Translations under genes and position numbers: made by a program
In this document: in pieces, positions 27,496 through 40,700 of the stretch
Layout: each line of letters starts with the position of its first letter
Numbering within the stretch: the stretch's first letter is position 1
Assembly (NCBI GenBank): GCA_902596545.1
Contig: CACJUH010000008.1
Span: 1-47,077 of the forward strand
Length of the DNA: 47,077 bases
Source of the DNA: an uncultured Candidatus Actinomarina sp.
GTDB lineage: Bacteria > Actinomycetota > Acidimicrobiia > Actinomarinales > Actinomarinaceae
Reading direction: 5' to 3'
The notes under the pieces: generated by a model
The model's database searches: none
What the model was told of the DNA's origin: nothing
The model's input: only the letters and a program-made list of their open reading frames with translations

Positions 27496-28480
27496 GTTAA
27501 ATCTTGATAAGATTTTAGCTTCTTTAGATTTAAGAATTTCAGAAGTCACGTTACCAGATGAATATGATCAAATTTCTAAAGATTATTTAGGTAAAGATTC
27601 ACTTCTAGCTGAAGAACGAAAAAAACTTCCTACCTTATCAAATGAAGATAAGAAAACATATGGAAAAAAACTTACAGAGTTATCTAAAAAAATAGAATCA
27701 AAAATCGCATCTTCTAAAAAACAATTTATATTAGATACTTTTCAAAAAAAAGAGAAAGATGAATTTACTGATATAACCATTGATTGGAATCGTAATGAAG
27801 GATCATACAAACATATACTCTCATCAGTTATGGATGAAGTTGTTAATATATTCTCATCTATTGGATATGAAGTAGCTTATGGTCCTGAAGCAGAGACTTC
27901 ATGGCATAATTTTGATGCTCTAAACACTCCTGACTGGCATCCTGCTAGATACGAATCGGATACAATTTATCTTAATTCTGATTTAGAAACACTCTTAAGA
28001 ACTCAAACAAGCACTGTACAAATAAGACATATGGAGCAAAATGATCCACCTGTTTATATAGTTGCTCCTGGTAGAGTATTCAGATCTGACCAATTAGATG
28101 CAACACATTCTCCAGTTTTTCATCAATTAGAAGGATTGGCTATTGATAAAAATCTTAGTTTTACAGACTTAAAAGGCACTCTTGAGTATTTTACTAAAGA
28201 GTTTTTTGGTGAAAATATTGAAACAAAATTTATTCCTCATTTTTTTCCTTTTACTGAACCATCCGCTGAAGTATTAGTTAAATGGAATGATGGCTCGTGG
28301 CTTGAAATACTTGGTTGCGGTATGGTTGATCCTAATGTTCTTGAGAATGTAGGTTATTCAAAAGAATACAAAGGCTTTGCTTGGGGTGTAGGTATTGAAC
28401 GTTTGGCAATGTTAAGATACAAAATTGATCATATTAAAAATTTCTACGAAAACGATATTAGATTTCTGGAACAATTCTGA
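27488..28480 (+). CDS. pheS: PheS, phenylalanyl-tRNA synthetase alpha chain
   Basis: The N-terminal coiled coil is about residues 1-90. The class II catalytic core has [40 protein letters not shown], the HQLEGLAID block and [15 protein letters not shown], ending in [18 protein letters not shown]. At 330 residues it is typical. It pairs with PheT, encoded directly downstream with a one-base overlap. Confidence 0.96.
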   Translation: MPELNLDKILASLDLRISEVTLPDEYDQISKDYLGKDSLLAEERKKLPTLSNEDKKTYGKKLTELSKKIESKIASSKKQFILDTFQKKEKDEFTDITIDWNRNEGSYKHILSSVMDEVVNIFSSIGYEVAYGPEAETSWHNFDALNTPDWHPARYESDTIYLNSDLETLLRTQTSTVQIRHMEQNDPPVYIVAPGRVFRSDQLDATHSPVFHQLEGLAIDKNLSFTDLKGTLEYFTKEFFGENIETKFIPHFFPFTEPSAEVLVKWNDGSWLEILGCGMVDPNVLENVGYSKEYKGFAWGVGIERLAMLRYKIDHIKNFYENDIRFLEQF

Positions 28481-30819
28481 TGAAATTATTAAGATCATGG
28501 TTACAAGACTGGATAGATTTAACAGATATTGATGATACTGATTTATCAACAGCCTTAGAATCATTAGGTTTCGAAATTGAAGATTACAAATTAATTAATC
28601 CGGATTACAAAAATATTATTGTTGGAAAAGTTTTAGAAATATATCCACATCCTAATGCAGATAAAGTAAGAGTTACAAAAGTTGATGTAGGAAATAAGAT
28701 CTATGAGATTGTATGTGGAGCATGGAATTTTGAAGAAGGTGCAATTGTTCCTGTTGCCTTGCCTAATTCTTATATAAAAGATTCTTTTAAGATCGACAAG
28801 CGAGACATTAGAGGAGTAGAGTCGAATGGAATGATCTGTTCAGCTTCAGAATTAAATTTATGGGATGAACATGATGGTATTTTAATTTTGGACGAATCAT
28901 TCAAAATAGGTTCTGATTTATCAAAAACTTATAATTCTACAGACTCATACTGGGAAGTAGGGGTCACTCCAAACAGAGGAGATTGCATGTCGTATCTAGG
29001 AATTGCTCGTGAATTGTCTACATACTTTAATAAAAAACTTAAAAAGATTGAAAAGCCATTAAATCCAAAATTGAAACCCGTATTAAAAGTTAATAGTGGA
29101 AAGTCAAAACTTTGTTCATCCTATCAATCTATAGAAATTGAAAATATCTCAATTAAAGATTCATCCTTTCTTATTAAATACAGATTGTCGAATATAGGCG
29201 TAAGAATAATAAATAATGTGGTTGATTATACAAATTATGTATTACATGACATTGGTCAGCCTTTGCACGCTTTTGATAGAGATAAACTGTACGGAACCAT
29301 ATCAGTTAGAAAAGCTAAAGAAGGTGAAAAACTTAAGACTCTTGATGAGCAAATAAGAACTTTAGATAACGATGATTTAATTATAACGGATAATAATGAA
29401 CCGATAGCATTAGCAGGAGTAATGGGTGGTTTCGATACAGAAGTAACTAATGAAACACAAAATCTTCTTATAGAAAGTGCTTACTTTGACAAAGTTTCAA
29501 TAATGAAAACTTCAAGGAAATTAAATTTAATTTCAGACGCCTCGGTTCGGTTTGAACGCGGTATAGACAGAAATATACAAGCTTATGGTTTAAAAAGATT
29601 TACTAATCTGTATGAATTAGATGAAAATATACAATACAGCGAAATTTCAGATAGCTCTAAACAAACTGAAAGTGAAAATTTTATTACTTTCGATACAAGC
29701 TTAATAGAATCCATACTTGGTCAATTAATTGACAATAAATTTATTGCATCAACACTTAAATCATTATCCATTGAGAATGAAATCAAAAAAGACACCATAA
29801 AGTTTAAACAACCAAGTTGGAGATATGATTTAGAACGACCAATTGACTTAATTGAGGAAATTGCTAAACATTATGGATTTAATAATTTTAAATCTACGCT
29901 ACCAATAGGAAATAATTTAAATCAAGTTGGGAATTATTGGAATGTACGTAAATATTTTATAGATAAATTAAGTTTAGAAAAATTTAATGAAACCCAATCT
30001 TTATCTTTTACTCAAAAAGAATACAATGAATTTTTTGATCCTGATAAAGAAGGAGTCAAAGTTTTAAATCCTATTGATCAAACTCAAGAGTATTTACGAA
30101 CAAATTTATATTATTCGTTAATTAAAATATATAAATTTAATTACGATCAAAATAATTTTTCTGGAAAATACTTTGAGATAAATAATATATATAACAATTC
30201 AACAAACAAAAATTATAAAAAGATACCTAAACAGGATTATACTCTTGGATTTTTAGTTCCAGATAACAACTCCGATATTAACCCAATGCAATACATTGCT
30301 TCTTTGCTGAGAAAAATTTTACCTGGAGTAAGTTTCGAACAACTTTCAAAACCTGGATTTCATCAAAACAACTCCTATTTAATTATGGCAGATAACAAAT
30401 TAGTAGGACATACTGGACAGTTATCTTATCTACTTAAAGAGGAACTAGATGTATCTGAAAATTTGTTCATGACACAAATATATTTAGAAGAACTAAACTT
30501 TGTAGGCTTAAATATTACTAATTACAAGCCATTATCGCACTATCCCTTTATTAAATTTGATTTGTCTTTTAAAGTAAATAGAGATTTAAATGCAAATGAC
30601 TTAATTCAAGAAGTGGAAAATTTACTAAAGAATAATGAAAATTCTATAAAAATATTTGATGATTATGCTTTCGAGAAAACTCGTAATTTAGGAATTAGAA
30701 TAATTACTAGAAGCTATGAAAAAACATACAATGAAAAAGAAAATACTGAGATACTTAATATGATTGTTGAGAAATTAACTTCTAAATTTAATATTACTCT
30801 CAACGAAAAAGGAGAGTAA
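28480..30819 (+). CDS. pheT: PheT, phenylalanyl-tRNA synthetase beta chain
   Basis: The large subunit carries an EMAP-type tRNA-binding domain (VGKVLEIYPHPNADKVRVTKVDVG, about 47-70), the B3/B4 editing region (VTPNRGDCMSYLGIARELS, RFERGID), the B5 domain, and a C-terminal anticodon-binding domain (LSHYPFIKFDLSF). The 779 residues are near normal. The gene ends one base into the next, a DNA glycosylase. Confidence 0.95.
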   Translation: MKLLRSWLQDWIDLTDIDDTDLSTALESLGFEIEDYKLINPDYKNIIVGKVLEIYPHPNADKVRVTKVDVGNKIYEIVCGAWNFEEGAIVPVALPNSYIKDSFKIDKRDIRGVESNGMICSASELNLWDEHDGILILDESFKIGSDLSKTYNSTDSYWEVGVTPNRGDCMSYLGIARELSTYFNKKLKKIEKPLNPKLKPVLKVNSGKSKLCSSYQSIEIENISIKDSSFLIKYRLSNIGVRIINNVVDYTNYVLHDIGQPLHAFDRDKLYGTISVRKAKEGEKLKTLDEQIRTLDNDDLIITDNNEPIALAGVMGGFDTEVTNETQNLLIESAYFDKVSIMKTSRKLNLISDASVRFERGIDRNIQAYGLKRFTNLYELDENIQYSEISDSSKQTESENFITFDTSLIESILGQLIDNKFIASTLKSLSIENEIKKDTIKFKQPSWRYDLERPIDLIEEIAKHYGFNNFKSTLPIGNNLNQVGNYWNVRKYFIDKLSLEKFNETQSLSFTQKEYNEFFDPDKEGVKVLNPIDQTQEYLRTNLYYSLIKIYKFNYDQNNFSGKYFEINNIYNNSTNKNYKKIPKQDYTLGFLVPDNNSDINPMQYIASLLRKILPGVSFEQLSKPGFHQNNSYLIMADNKLVGHTGQLSYLLKEELDVSENLFMTQIYLEELNFVGLNITNYKPLSHYPFIKFDLSFKVNRDLNANDLIQEVENLLKNNENSIKIFDDYAFEKTRNLGIRIITRSYEKTYNEKENTEILNMIVEKLTSKFNITLNEKGE

Positions 30820-31391
30820 TGGAAACATTAGGTTTAAATAATAGAGTACTAAAAACACTTTCACAAAGCTCTGCTAAAGCTGCAGTTGATATTTTAGGAA
30901 TGCGTCTTTCTACAACTATTAAAGACAAATTTGTAGAAATTATGATTACTGAAACAGAGGCCTATGGAAGAAAGAATACAGACAAGATGGCATTATTTAA
31001 TACTTATAAAAATATTCCCACATCATTAACATTAGGACCTCCTCATATGAGTGTATTAAGATCTTATGGTTCAAACAGAGGATTATTTTTGTTAACGGGA
31101 AAAAAAGGTTCTGGTGAAGCTGTCTTAATTAAATCTGGAAAAATATTGATCGGAAAAAAACACATTGAAAAGAGACGTAAAACAAAAATGAAGTCAGACA
31201 ATTTAAATGGTCCTGGAAACATAACAAAAGGTTTAGGCATTGATGATACGTTTGACGGATATAATTTACTAACTGGAATTATAGACTTATCACCAAGGAT
31301 TCATCCGTTAGACCAAGCTATAGCTAGACCTAGAAAAAATGCAAAAAGGAACGATAAGAATCTTTGGAGATTCACATTAATAATAAAATGA
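30819..31391 (+). CDS. 3-methyladenine DNA glycosylase (MPG/AAG family)
   Basis: This 190-residue protein matches the alkyladenine glycosylase fold: DILGMRL near the start, the ETEAY block (about 45-49) containing the catalytic Glu, GEAVLIKSGK, the EKRRK segment, LNGPGNITKGLGID, and HPLDQAIARPR near the end. The position just before tyrS is the actinobacterial one. The segment that normally carries the base-flipping Tyr (YVYLxYG) reads MSVLRSYGSNRG, so substrate range may differ. It repairs alkylated bases by cutting the glycosidic bond. Confidence 0.82.
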   Translation: METLGLNNRVLKTLSQSSAKAAVDILGMRLSTTIKDKFVEIMITETEAYGRKNTDKMALFNTYKNIPTSLTLGPPHMSVLRSYGSNRGLFLLTGKKGSGEAVLIKSGKILIGKKHIEKRRKTKMKSDNLNGPGNITKGLGIDDTFDGYNLLTGIIDLSPRIHPLDQAIARPRKNAKRNDKNLWRFTLIIK

Positions 31392-32566
31392 AGTATTTAA
31401 TTGATAGAGCAAGTGCAATTACACCGAAAGATTCACTTGATGATTTATTAAAGAGTAAAAAATCTTTACGCATTAAGTTAGGTGTAGATCCAACAGCTCC
31501 TGATGTAACTTTAGGATGGTATGCGATATTAAGAGCTTTACGAAAATTTCAAGATTATGGACACACTGCTGTTTTAATATTAGGCGAATTTACTGCTCAA
31601 GTTGGAGACCCTTCAGGAAAGTCAGAAACTAGAACTCAACTAAAAGAAAATCAAATAGATGATAATTCAAAGGGAGTACTTCCAATTATTAAAAATATCC
31701 TCAATAAAGAAAATCTAGAAATTGTAAGTAATAAAGATTGGTTATCAAAGTTGTCAACATCAGAATTAGTTCATCTATCATCATCAACTACTTTGGCTCA
31801 AATGCTAGAACGTGACGATTTCGCTAATAGGTATAAAGAAGGAAATCCCATATCCTTAATGGAATTCTTTTATCCACTATTTCAAGGCTACGATTCTGTA
31901 GCTGTTAAAGCTGATATTGAAATTGGTGGCCATGATCAACTTTGGAATTTAATGTTAGGCAGAGAAGTACAAAAATTTTACAATCTAGAACCTCAAATAG
32001 CTATGACATTTCCATTATTAGTCGGAACAGATGGAAATAAAAAAATGTCTCAGTCGCTTAACAATTATATTTCAGTTACTGACACTCCATCTAACATTTA
32101 TGGGAAAATTATGAGTATACCTGACGATATTATGTGGGAATATTACACAATGTTAACTGATATAGAACTTGATGAAATTAACAAAATGAAACATAGTGTA
32201 CTTAACGAAAATCAAAATCCATTTGAATATAAGAAACTACTTGGTGAATTAGTGGTAACAGAATTATATTCTAAGAATGATGCATTGGAAGCTGAAGATC
32301 AATTTAAAAATGTCACAATTAACAAAGATGTGCCAGATGAAATACCTGAATATTATGTAGATGACATTGAAATTCTTCATTTACCTAAGGTTTTTACTGA
32401 TTTAAATATTACAAAATCTAACTCTGAAGCAAGAAGATTGATAACAGCTGGTAGTTTTACCATAGACGGTCAAAAACATAACCAATTGGATGTAGAACTA
32501 AGCCTAATTAATGGAAAAACTCTAAAATTAGGAAAAAGAAATTATTTTTCAATAAATATTAAATAA
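31388..32566 (+). CDS. tyrS: TyrS, tyrosyl-tRNA synthetase
   Basis: A class I synthetase with the Tyr-binding pattern KLGVDPTAPDV, YPLFQGYDSVAVKADIEIGGHDQL, a KMSQS loop (about 219-223) and a C-terminal S4 RNA-binding domain (about 345-392). The signature normally read as HLGH is TLGW at residues 41-44, losing both histidines. ATG 31388 is chosen because it gives the ATGA overlap with the glycosylase gene; an in-frame TTG at 31364 would add eight residues unlike the family. It closes the long + strand gene run. Confidence 0.92.
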   Translation: MKYLIDRASAITPKDSLDDLLKSKKSLRIKLGVDPTAPDVTLGWYAILRALRKFQDYGHTAVLILGEFTAQVGDPSGKSETRTQLKENQIDDNSKGVLPIIKNILNKENLEIVSNKDWLSKLSTSELVHLSSSTTLAQMLERDDFANRYKEGNPISLMEFFYPLFQGYDSVAVKADIEIGGHDQLWNLMLGREVQKFYNLEPQIAMTFPLLVGTDGNKKMSQSLNNYISVTDTPSNIYGKIMSIPDDIMWEYYTMLTDIELDEINKMKHSVLNENQNPFEYKKLLGELVVTELYSKNDALEAEDQFKNVTINKDVPDEIPEYYVDDIEILHLPKVFTDLNITKSNSEARRLITAGSFTIDGQKHNQLDVELSLINGKTLKLGKRNYFSINIK

Positions 32567-32575
32567 ATACACCAC

Positions 32576-32604
32576 TTAAACAAGGTTATGTTAATCTAAA
32601 TATA
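32576..32604 (+). promoter_or_regulatory. Tentative rRNA operon promoter
   Basis: Between tyrS and the boxA-like element, TTAAAC (32576-32581) and AATATA (32599-32604) are 17 bp apart. The match to consensus is poor, but the promoter must lie upstream of 32611 if the boxA repeat and processing arm are transcribed. Another promoter further upstream cannot be excluded. Confidence 0.25.
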
Positions 32605-32610
32605 CGAAAA

Positions 32611-32631
32611 AAATTGGCTTTTTGACAACTG
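32611..32631 (+). promoter_or_regulatory. boxA-like antitermination element before 16S
   Basis: This 21-nt stretch recurs, with two differences, at 34385-34405 before 23S. The core GGCTTTTTGACAACTG resembles bacterial rRNA boxA elements (CTTTGAAAACTG type) that recruit NusB-NusE. A TTGACA inside it looks like a -35 but is better explained this way. Confidence 0.65.
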
Positions 32632-32641
32632 AGTAATGTAT
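32616..32641 (+). other. 16S rRNA processing stem, 5' arm
   Basis: These 26 nt are nearly complementary to 34359-34384 on the far side of 16S; the block TGAGTAATGTAT is fully matched. Such long stems are substrates of RNase III-type processing that releases precursor 16S. The arm overlaps the boxA-like repeat. Confidence 0.75.
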
Positions 32642-32651
32642 GAACGCCGGT

Positions 32652-32684
32652 AGTGCAGATAGAAATATCTAGCACTCTTTTTTT
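32652..32684 (+). terminator. Terminator-like hairpin in the 16S leader
   Basis: AGTGC and AGATA pair with TATCT and GCACT (one bulged A at 32671) around a GAAA loop at 32662-32665, followed by C and seven T. It looks like an intrinsic terminator, yet lies downstream of the 5' processing arm. It could end tyrS transcripts while boxA-modified polymerase reads through. Confidence 0.55.
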
Positions 32685-32705
32685 GTCAACTTTTAACTAA
32701 GTTGA

Positions 32706-32740
32706 TTCAACTTTTTTAAGTTGAAATGGGTAAAACCCAT
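32706..32740 (+). other. Two further hairpins in the 16S leader
   Basis: TTCAACTT and AAGTTGAA form a perfect 8-bp stem around TTTT (32706-32725), followed immediately by ATGGGT-AAA-ACCCAT (32726-32740). They sit between the terminator-like hairpin and 16S. Leader folding during 16S assembly is a plausible role. Confidence 0.5.
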
Positions 32741-32777
32741 GTTGATTCTTTGGTCAGATTTAAATTATTCAAAGATT

Positions 32778-34303
<1,526 letters not shown>

Positions 34304-34358
34304 CTAAGGAGCATAGAACTTCGGTTCTAAGGTCAATCGTCGGTTGTCTACAAGACTG

Positions 34359-34384
34359 ATACATTACTCAGCTGTGAAAAAGTC
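34359..34384 (+). other. 16S rRNA processing stem, 3' arm
   Basis: This is the partner of 32616-32641; together they form a stem of about 26 bp with a few mismatches, closing a loop that contains 16S. It directly precedes the second boxA-like element. Confidence 0.75.
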
Positions 34385-34405
34385 AAATTGGCTTTTTGAA
34401 AATTG
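34385..34405 (+). promoter_or_regulatory. boxA-like antitermination element before 23S
   Basis: Second copy of the 21-nt element, 19 of 21 identical to 32611-32631. The core GGCTTTTTGAAAATTGTATAG is even closer to the usual boxA form. It overlaps the 5' arm of the 23S stem. Confidence 0.65.
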
Positions 34406-34416
34406 TATAGCAAGCG
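34399..34416 (+). other. 23S rRNA processing stem, 5' arm
   Basis: Eighteen nt complementary to 37515-37532 with a single mismatch; the block TATAGCAAGCG pairs perfectly. It brackets 23S for precursor cleavage. Confidence 0.75.
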
Positions 34417-34437
34417 CAATTGCAAAGTATTCATATA

Positions 34438-37498
<3,061 letters not shown>

Positions 37499-37514
37499 GA
37501 ATACCTAGCATGAA

Positions 37515-37532
37515 CGCTTGCTATAGAATTTT
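37515..37532 (+). other. 23S rRNA processing stem, 3' arm
   Basis: Complementary to 34399-34416. It lies in the short 23S-5S spacer, about a dozen bases before 5S. Confidence 0.75.
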
Positions 37533-37544
37533 TAAGAAGAGATT

Positions 37545-37660
<116 letters not shown>

Positions 37661-37673
37661 TTTTAATGAAGAG

Positions 37674-37696
37674 CCCCTAGGAAACTAGGGGTTTTT
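37674..37696 (+). terminator. rRNA operon terminator
   Basis: A perfect CCCCTAG-GAAA-CTAGGGG hairpin followed by TTTTT, 14 nt after 5S. It ends the rRNA transcript; the next promoter's -10 starts only five bases later. Confidence 0.9.
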
Positions 37697-37700
37697 CTTA

Positions 37701-37706
37701 TATAAT
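37701..37706 (+). promoter_or_regulatory. -10 box (TATAAT) for the STAND gene, leaderless start
   Basis: A consensus TATAAT ends 7 nt before the ATG at 37713, so transcription should begin at or next to the A of the start codon. The -35 region would fall inside the rRNA terminator stem. Leaderless mRNAs are common in Actinobacteria. Confidence 0.6.
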
Positions 37707-37712
37707 GTTTTT

Positions 37713-40700
37713 ATGCAAAACACCAAACTGTTATTAATTATTCTAGAATTTGAAAAAGACTTAAAAGACTTCTTATCTTCGAAAAATATATTCAATGAAG
37801 AAGAATCTAATATATCAAAATTGAAAAAATATAAAGATAGAGTAGATTCAAGAAGGAGTCATAAAGCTAATATTAACAAGACTGATATTGATTTATTGAC
37901 AATAAATGAATGCGGTGAATTGTTAAGTCTTCATGCAAATATAATTACACCAGAATTTAAAAAGAATATTGGAGATTACAAACAAATTATTGAAGAAGTA
38001 ACTCAGTTAAGAAATACGCTTGTTCATCCGTTTTCTGTAGAAAATGAATTTGAAGATTTAGATATACCTTATAGTACAGTTAGTAAAATTTACGAAGGTA
38101 TAGAAAAATATACAAAGCTTGACAATTTTGAATGGAAAAGAGTTAAGAATGCATTTATTAAAATAAATTCTCCTGAATTTTTTCTATTAAGTCATCAAGA
38201 AATTATAAAAGATATTGTATATCCAATACTTCATAATTTACCTGATAGTCAACATAAAATTACACAATTTATTGGCAGATCTAAAGAATTAGATAAATTA
38301 AAAATTCTTTTAAAAAATGAAAGATTTCCATTATTGTCAATTTGTGGACCTGGTGGATCGGGAAAAACAGCATTGATTCTTGAAGCTTGTAATCAACTAA
38401 TAGACACACAAGATGATTTTTTTAATAAGATTATTTTTTACACAATGAAAACAGAGGATTTATTGGAGAAAATTGATGAAAATAGAGATAGTAAACTAGA
38501 TTCATTAATTGATACTATTGAAAATGATTTTGAAGTAATACTTGATAATGAAAATGCTTTAATAGAATATATTGATACAAAAGAAACTTTACTTATTTTA
38601 GACAATACAGATAATTTAAGTATCGATGAAATTATTAATTTTTATGAAAAATTTCAACATTGTAAAATTGTAATCACAAGCCGTATCGGACTTGGACAAA
38701 TCGAGAAAAGAATTGAACTTGATAAATATGATCTTGATTCAGGGATGTTTCTTTATACAAAACTCATTGAATTAAATCATTTAGAACATACTAATGAAGA
38801 TTTGTCTTATGATGAACAAAAATCTATTATTAAAAAATTAGAAACACCGTTAGGAATAAAATTTTTAATACAAAAATTACTTCAAGGAACTAGTAATAAA
38901 GAAATATTAGATAACTTAGATGAATTGTATGAATTTTGTTCAAAAGGTATATTTACAGACTTAACAGAAAATACTAAAACGATACTTGCTTGTATGGTAA
39001 AAGCGAATGGAAATTTAAATATTGGAGATATAGTATTAGCAACAAATTTCAATATTGATGACATCACAGAATCATTAAGGCAACTGGAAAGAAGAGGTTT
39101 ACTATTTAAAAAAAATATCAAACAAGATATCTATTATGAAATTAACGATATTTCTAAAACTTATTATGAAAAAAATAAAAATCATTTTATTACTATTTCG
39201 AAGAAATTAGGAGATGTTGAAAGTAAAATTCTAACCTTAAAGGAAAAAACACTTAGAATTAGCAAAACGCGTTCCTTTAATGCTAGACATATATGGATAG
39301 ATTCTGAAAATAAATCTGATTTGCTCATATCTGATTTATTAAATCAAGCACTTGATGAACGCTCTATGAACAATAAAGCAACTGATCTTATTGAGAATGC
39401 TAAAAAAATTAATCGAAATTTTTCCGAAATATATAGAATTGAAGCTTTTTTATATTCAAAAAAAGGAATGCATAAAGAAGCTGATAAAAGCTATTTAAAA
39501 AGTATAGAATTATCTCAGGAATCTAATACCGATTATCTAGGTGCCTCAGCATATTGGTATGCTGGTCATTTATTTAGAAATACAAGTAACTTACAGGAAG
39601 CATTACATTATGCGAAAATAGCTAATGACTTATTTCCAAAAGAGTATATACAACCACAAAGACAATATGCTTCAATTTTGAATGCTACTGGGCAATACGA
39701 TAAGGCATTAAGTGTTTTAAACAATTTAGATATTGAATATAAAGATAAATCAGTATTAATAACACTTCCTGTAAGACAAGTTTTGTCCCTTATATTAGAA
39801 ATCAATAGAAGAAAATTTATAGAGACAATATCAGCAAGAGAGAAACAATCAGACTATGCATTTGAATGTATAGTTGAATTTCTAGAAACTAATCTTCCAA
39901 TATTTTTATCTATTACCAATGACAAAGTGTTGCCTGTTGAAATTAAATCCTTTTTTGCCGAAAGTGATAGATTCGTTATTGGCTTCCTAACACCAGAAGT
40001 TAATAATGAACTTATTGAAAAATACATATCTCTTAGGAAAACACTTCCAATTTATTTGCAAAATAACAAAGAAAGAGAAAACATTATCGAATCTTATAAA
40101 AATTTTATTACTAAACTAGAAGAATTATCATATATTAAAAATATTGAGAAAAGAATCTTTATTTATGAAGAATTTATTGATTATTTAATTGAAACTTCAT
40201 ATGAAAACAATTCTTACGAGATTAAAGAATTTTATTGCACTGGATATATAAATCCAAATACAAGGGGAGATGGTACCTTTCAATGTACAATTTTTAATGA
40301 TGAAATGAATAAACTGCCGATTAATATAAGAGGAAATTCAAAATTAATATTAAATGAAGATTTTAAATTTGGAGATAAAATTAGCTGTATTATTTCAATT
40401 CATGAAGATGGGACTAAAGAAATAATTGATATTGATAAATTAGAATCAAATAATAATAAAGAAGAATACGATGAAGATAGATTTATAACAATAGCTTTAA
40501 ATGAAAAAGAAAATTTTTGTATAATTACTGACTTAAGAACTGGATTGTATTTAGGTAAACACTCAATAAAATATATTGAAAATATTCTTCCTGATTTTAA
40601 ATATTTTTTTCATGGCGCTAGATTTATGTACTTTATTGGTACTTTCAAAATTTCACAAAATAAAGTGCATTTTAATGAAGATTCAATTAAGCCAATTACT

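Larger units (their letters stand above)
34304..34437 (+). other. 16S-23S spacer without tRNA genes
   Basis: The spacer is about 134 nt. It holds a TAGAAC-TTCG-GTTCTA hairpin (34314-34329), the 3' arm of the 16S stem, the second boxA-like element, and the 5' arm of the 23S stem. No Ile or Ala tRNA is present, unlike many bacteria. Confidence 0.85.

Noticed and set aside
31364-31387. TTG start for tyrS at 31364
   Set aside because: The added residues do not match the family, and ATG 31388 gives the ATGA overlap typical of this region.
32622-32627. TTGACA as the -35 of the rRNA promoter
   Set aside because: It lies in a 21-nt repeat also present before 23S and in the 16S processing arm, and no -10 follows at 16-18 bp.
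34304-34437. tRNA genes in the rRNA spacer
   Set aside because: No TTC-arm or acceptor pattern was found; the visible hairpins are explained by processing arms and a UUCG-capped stem.
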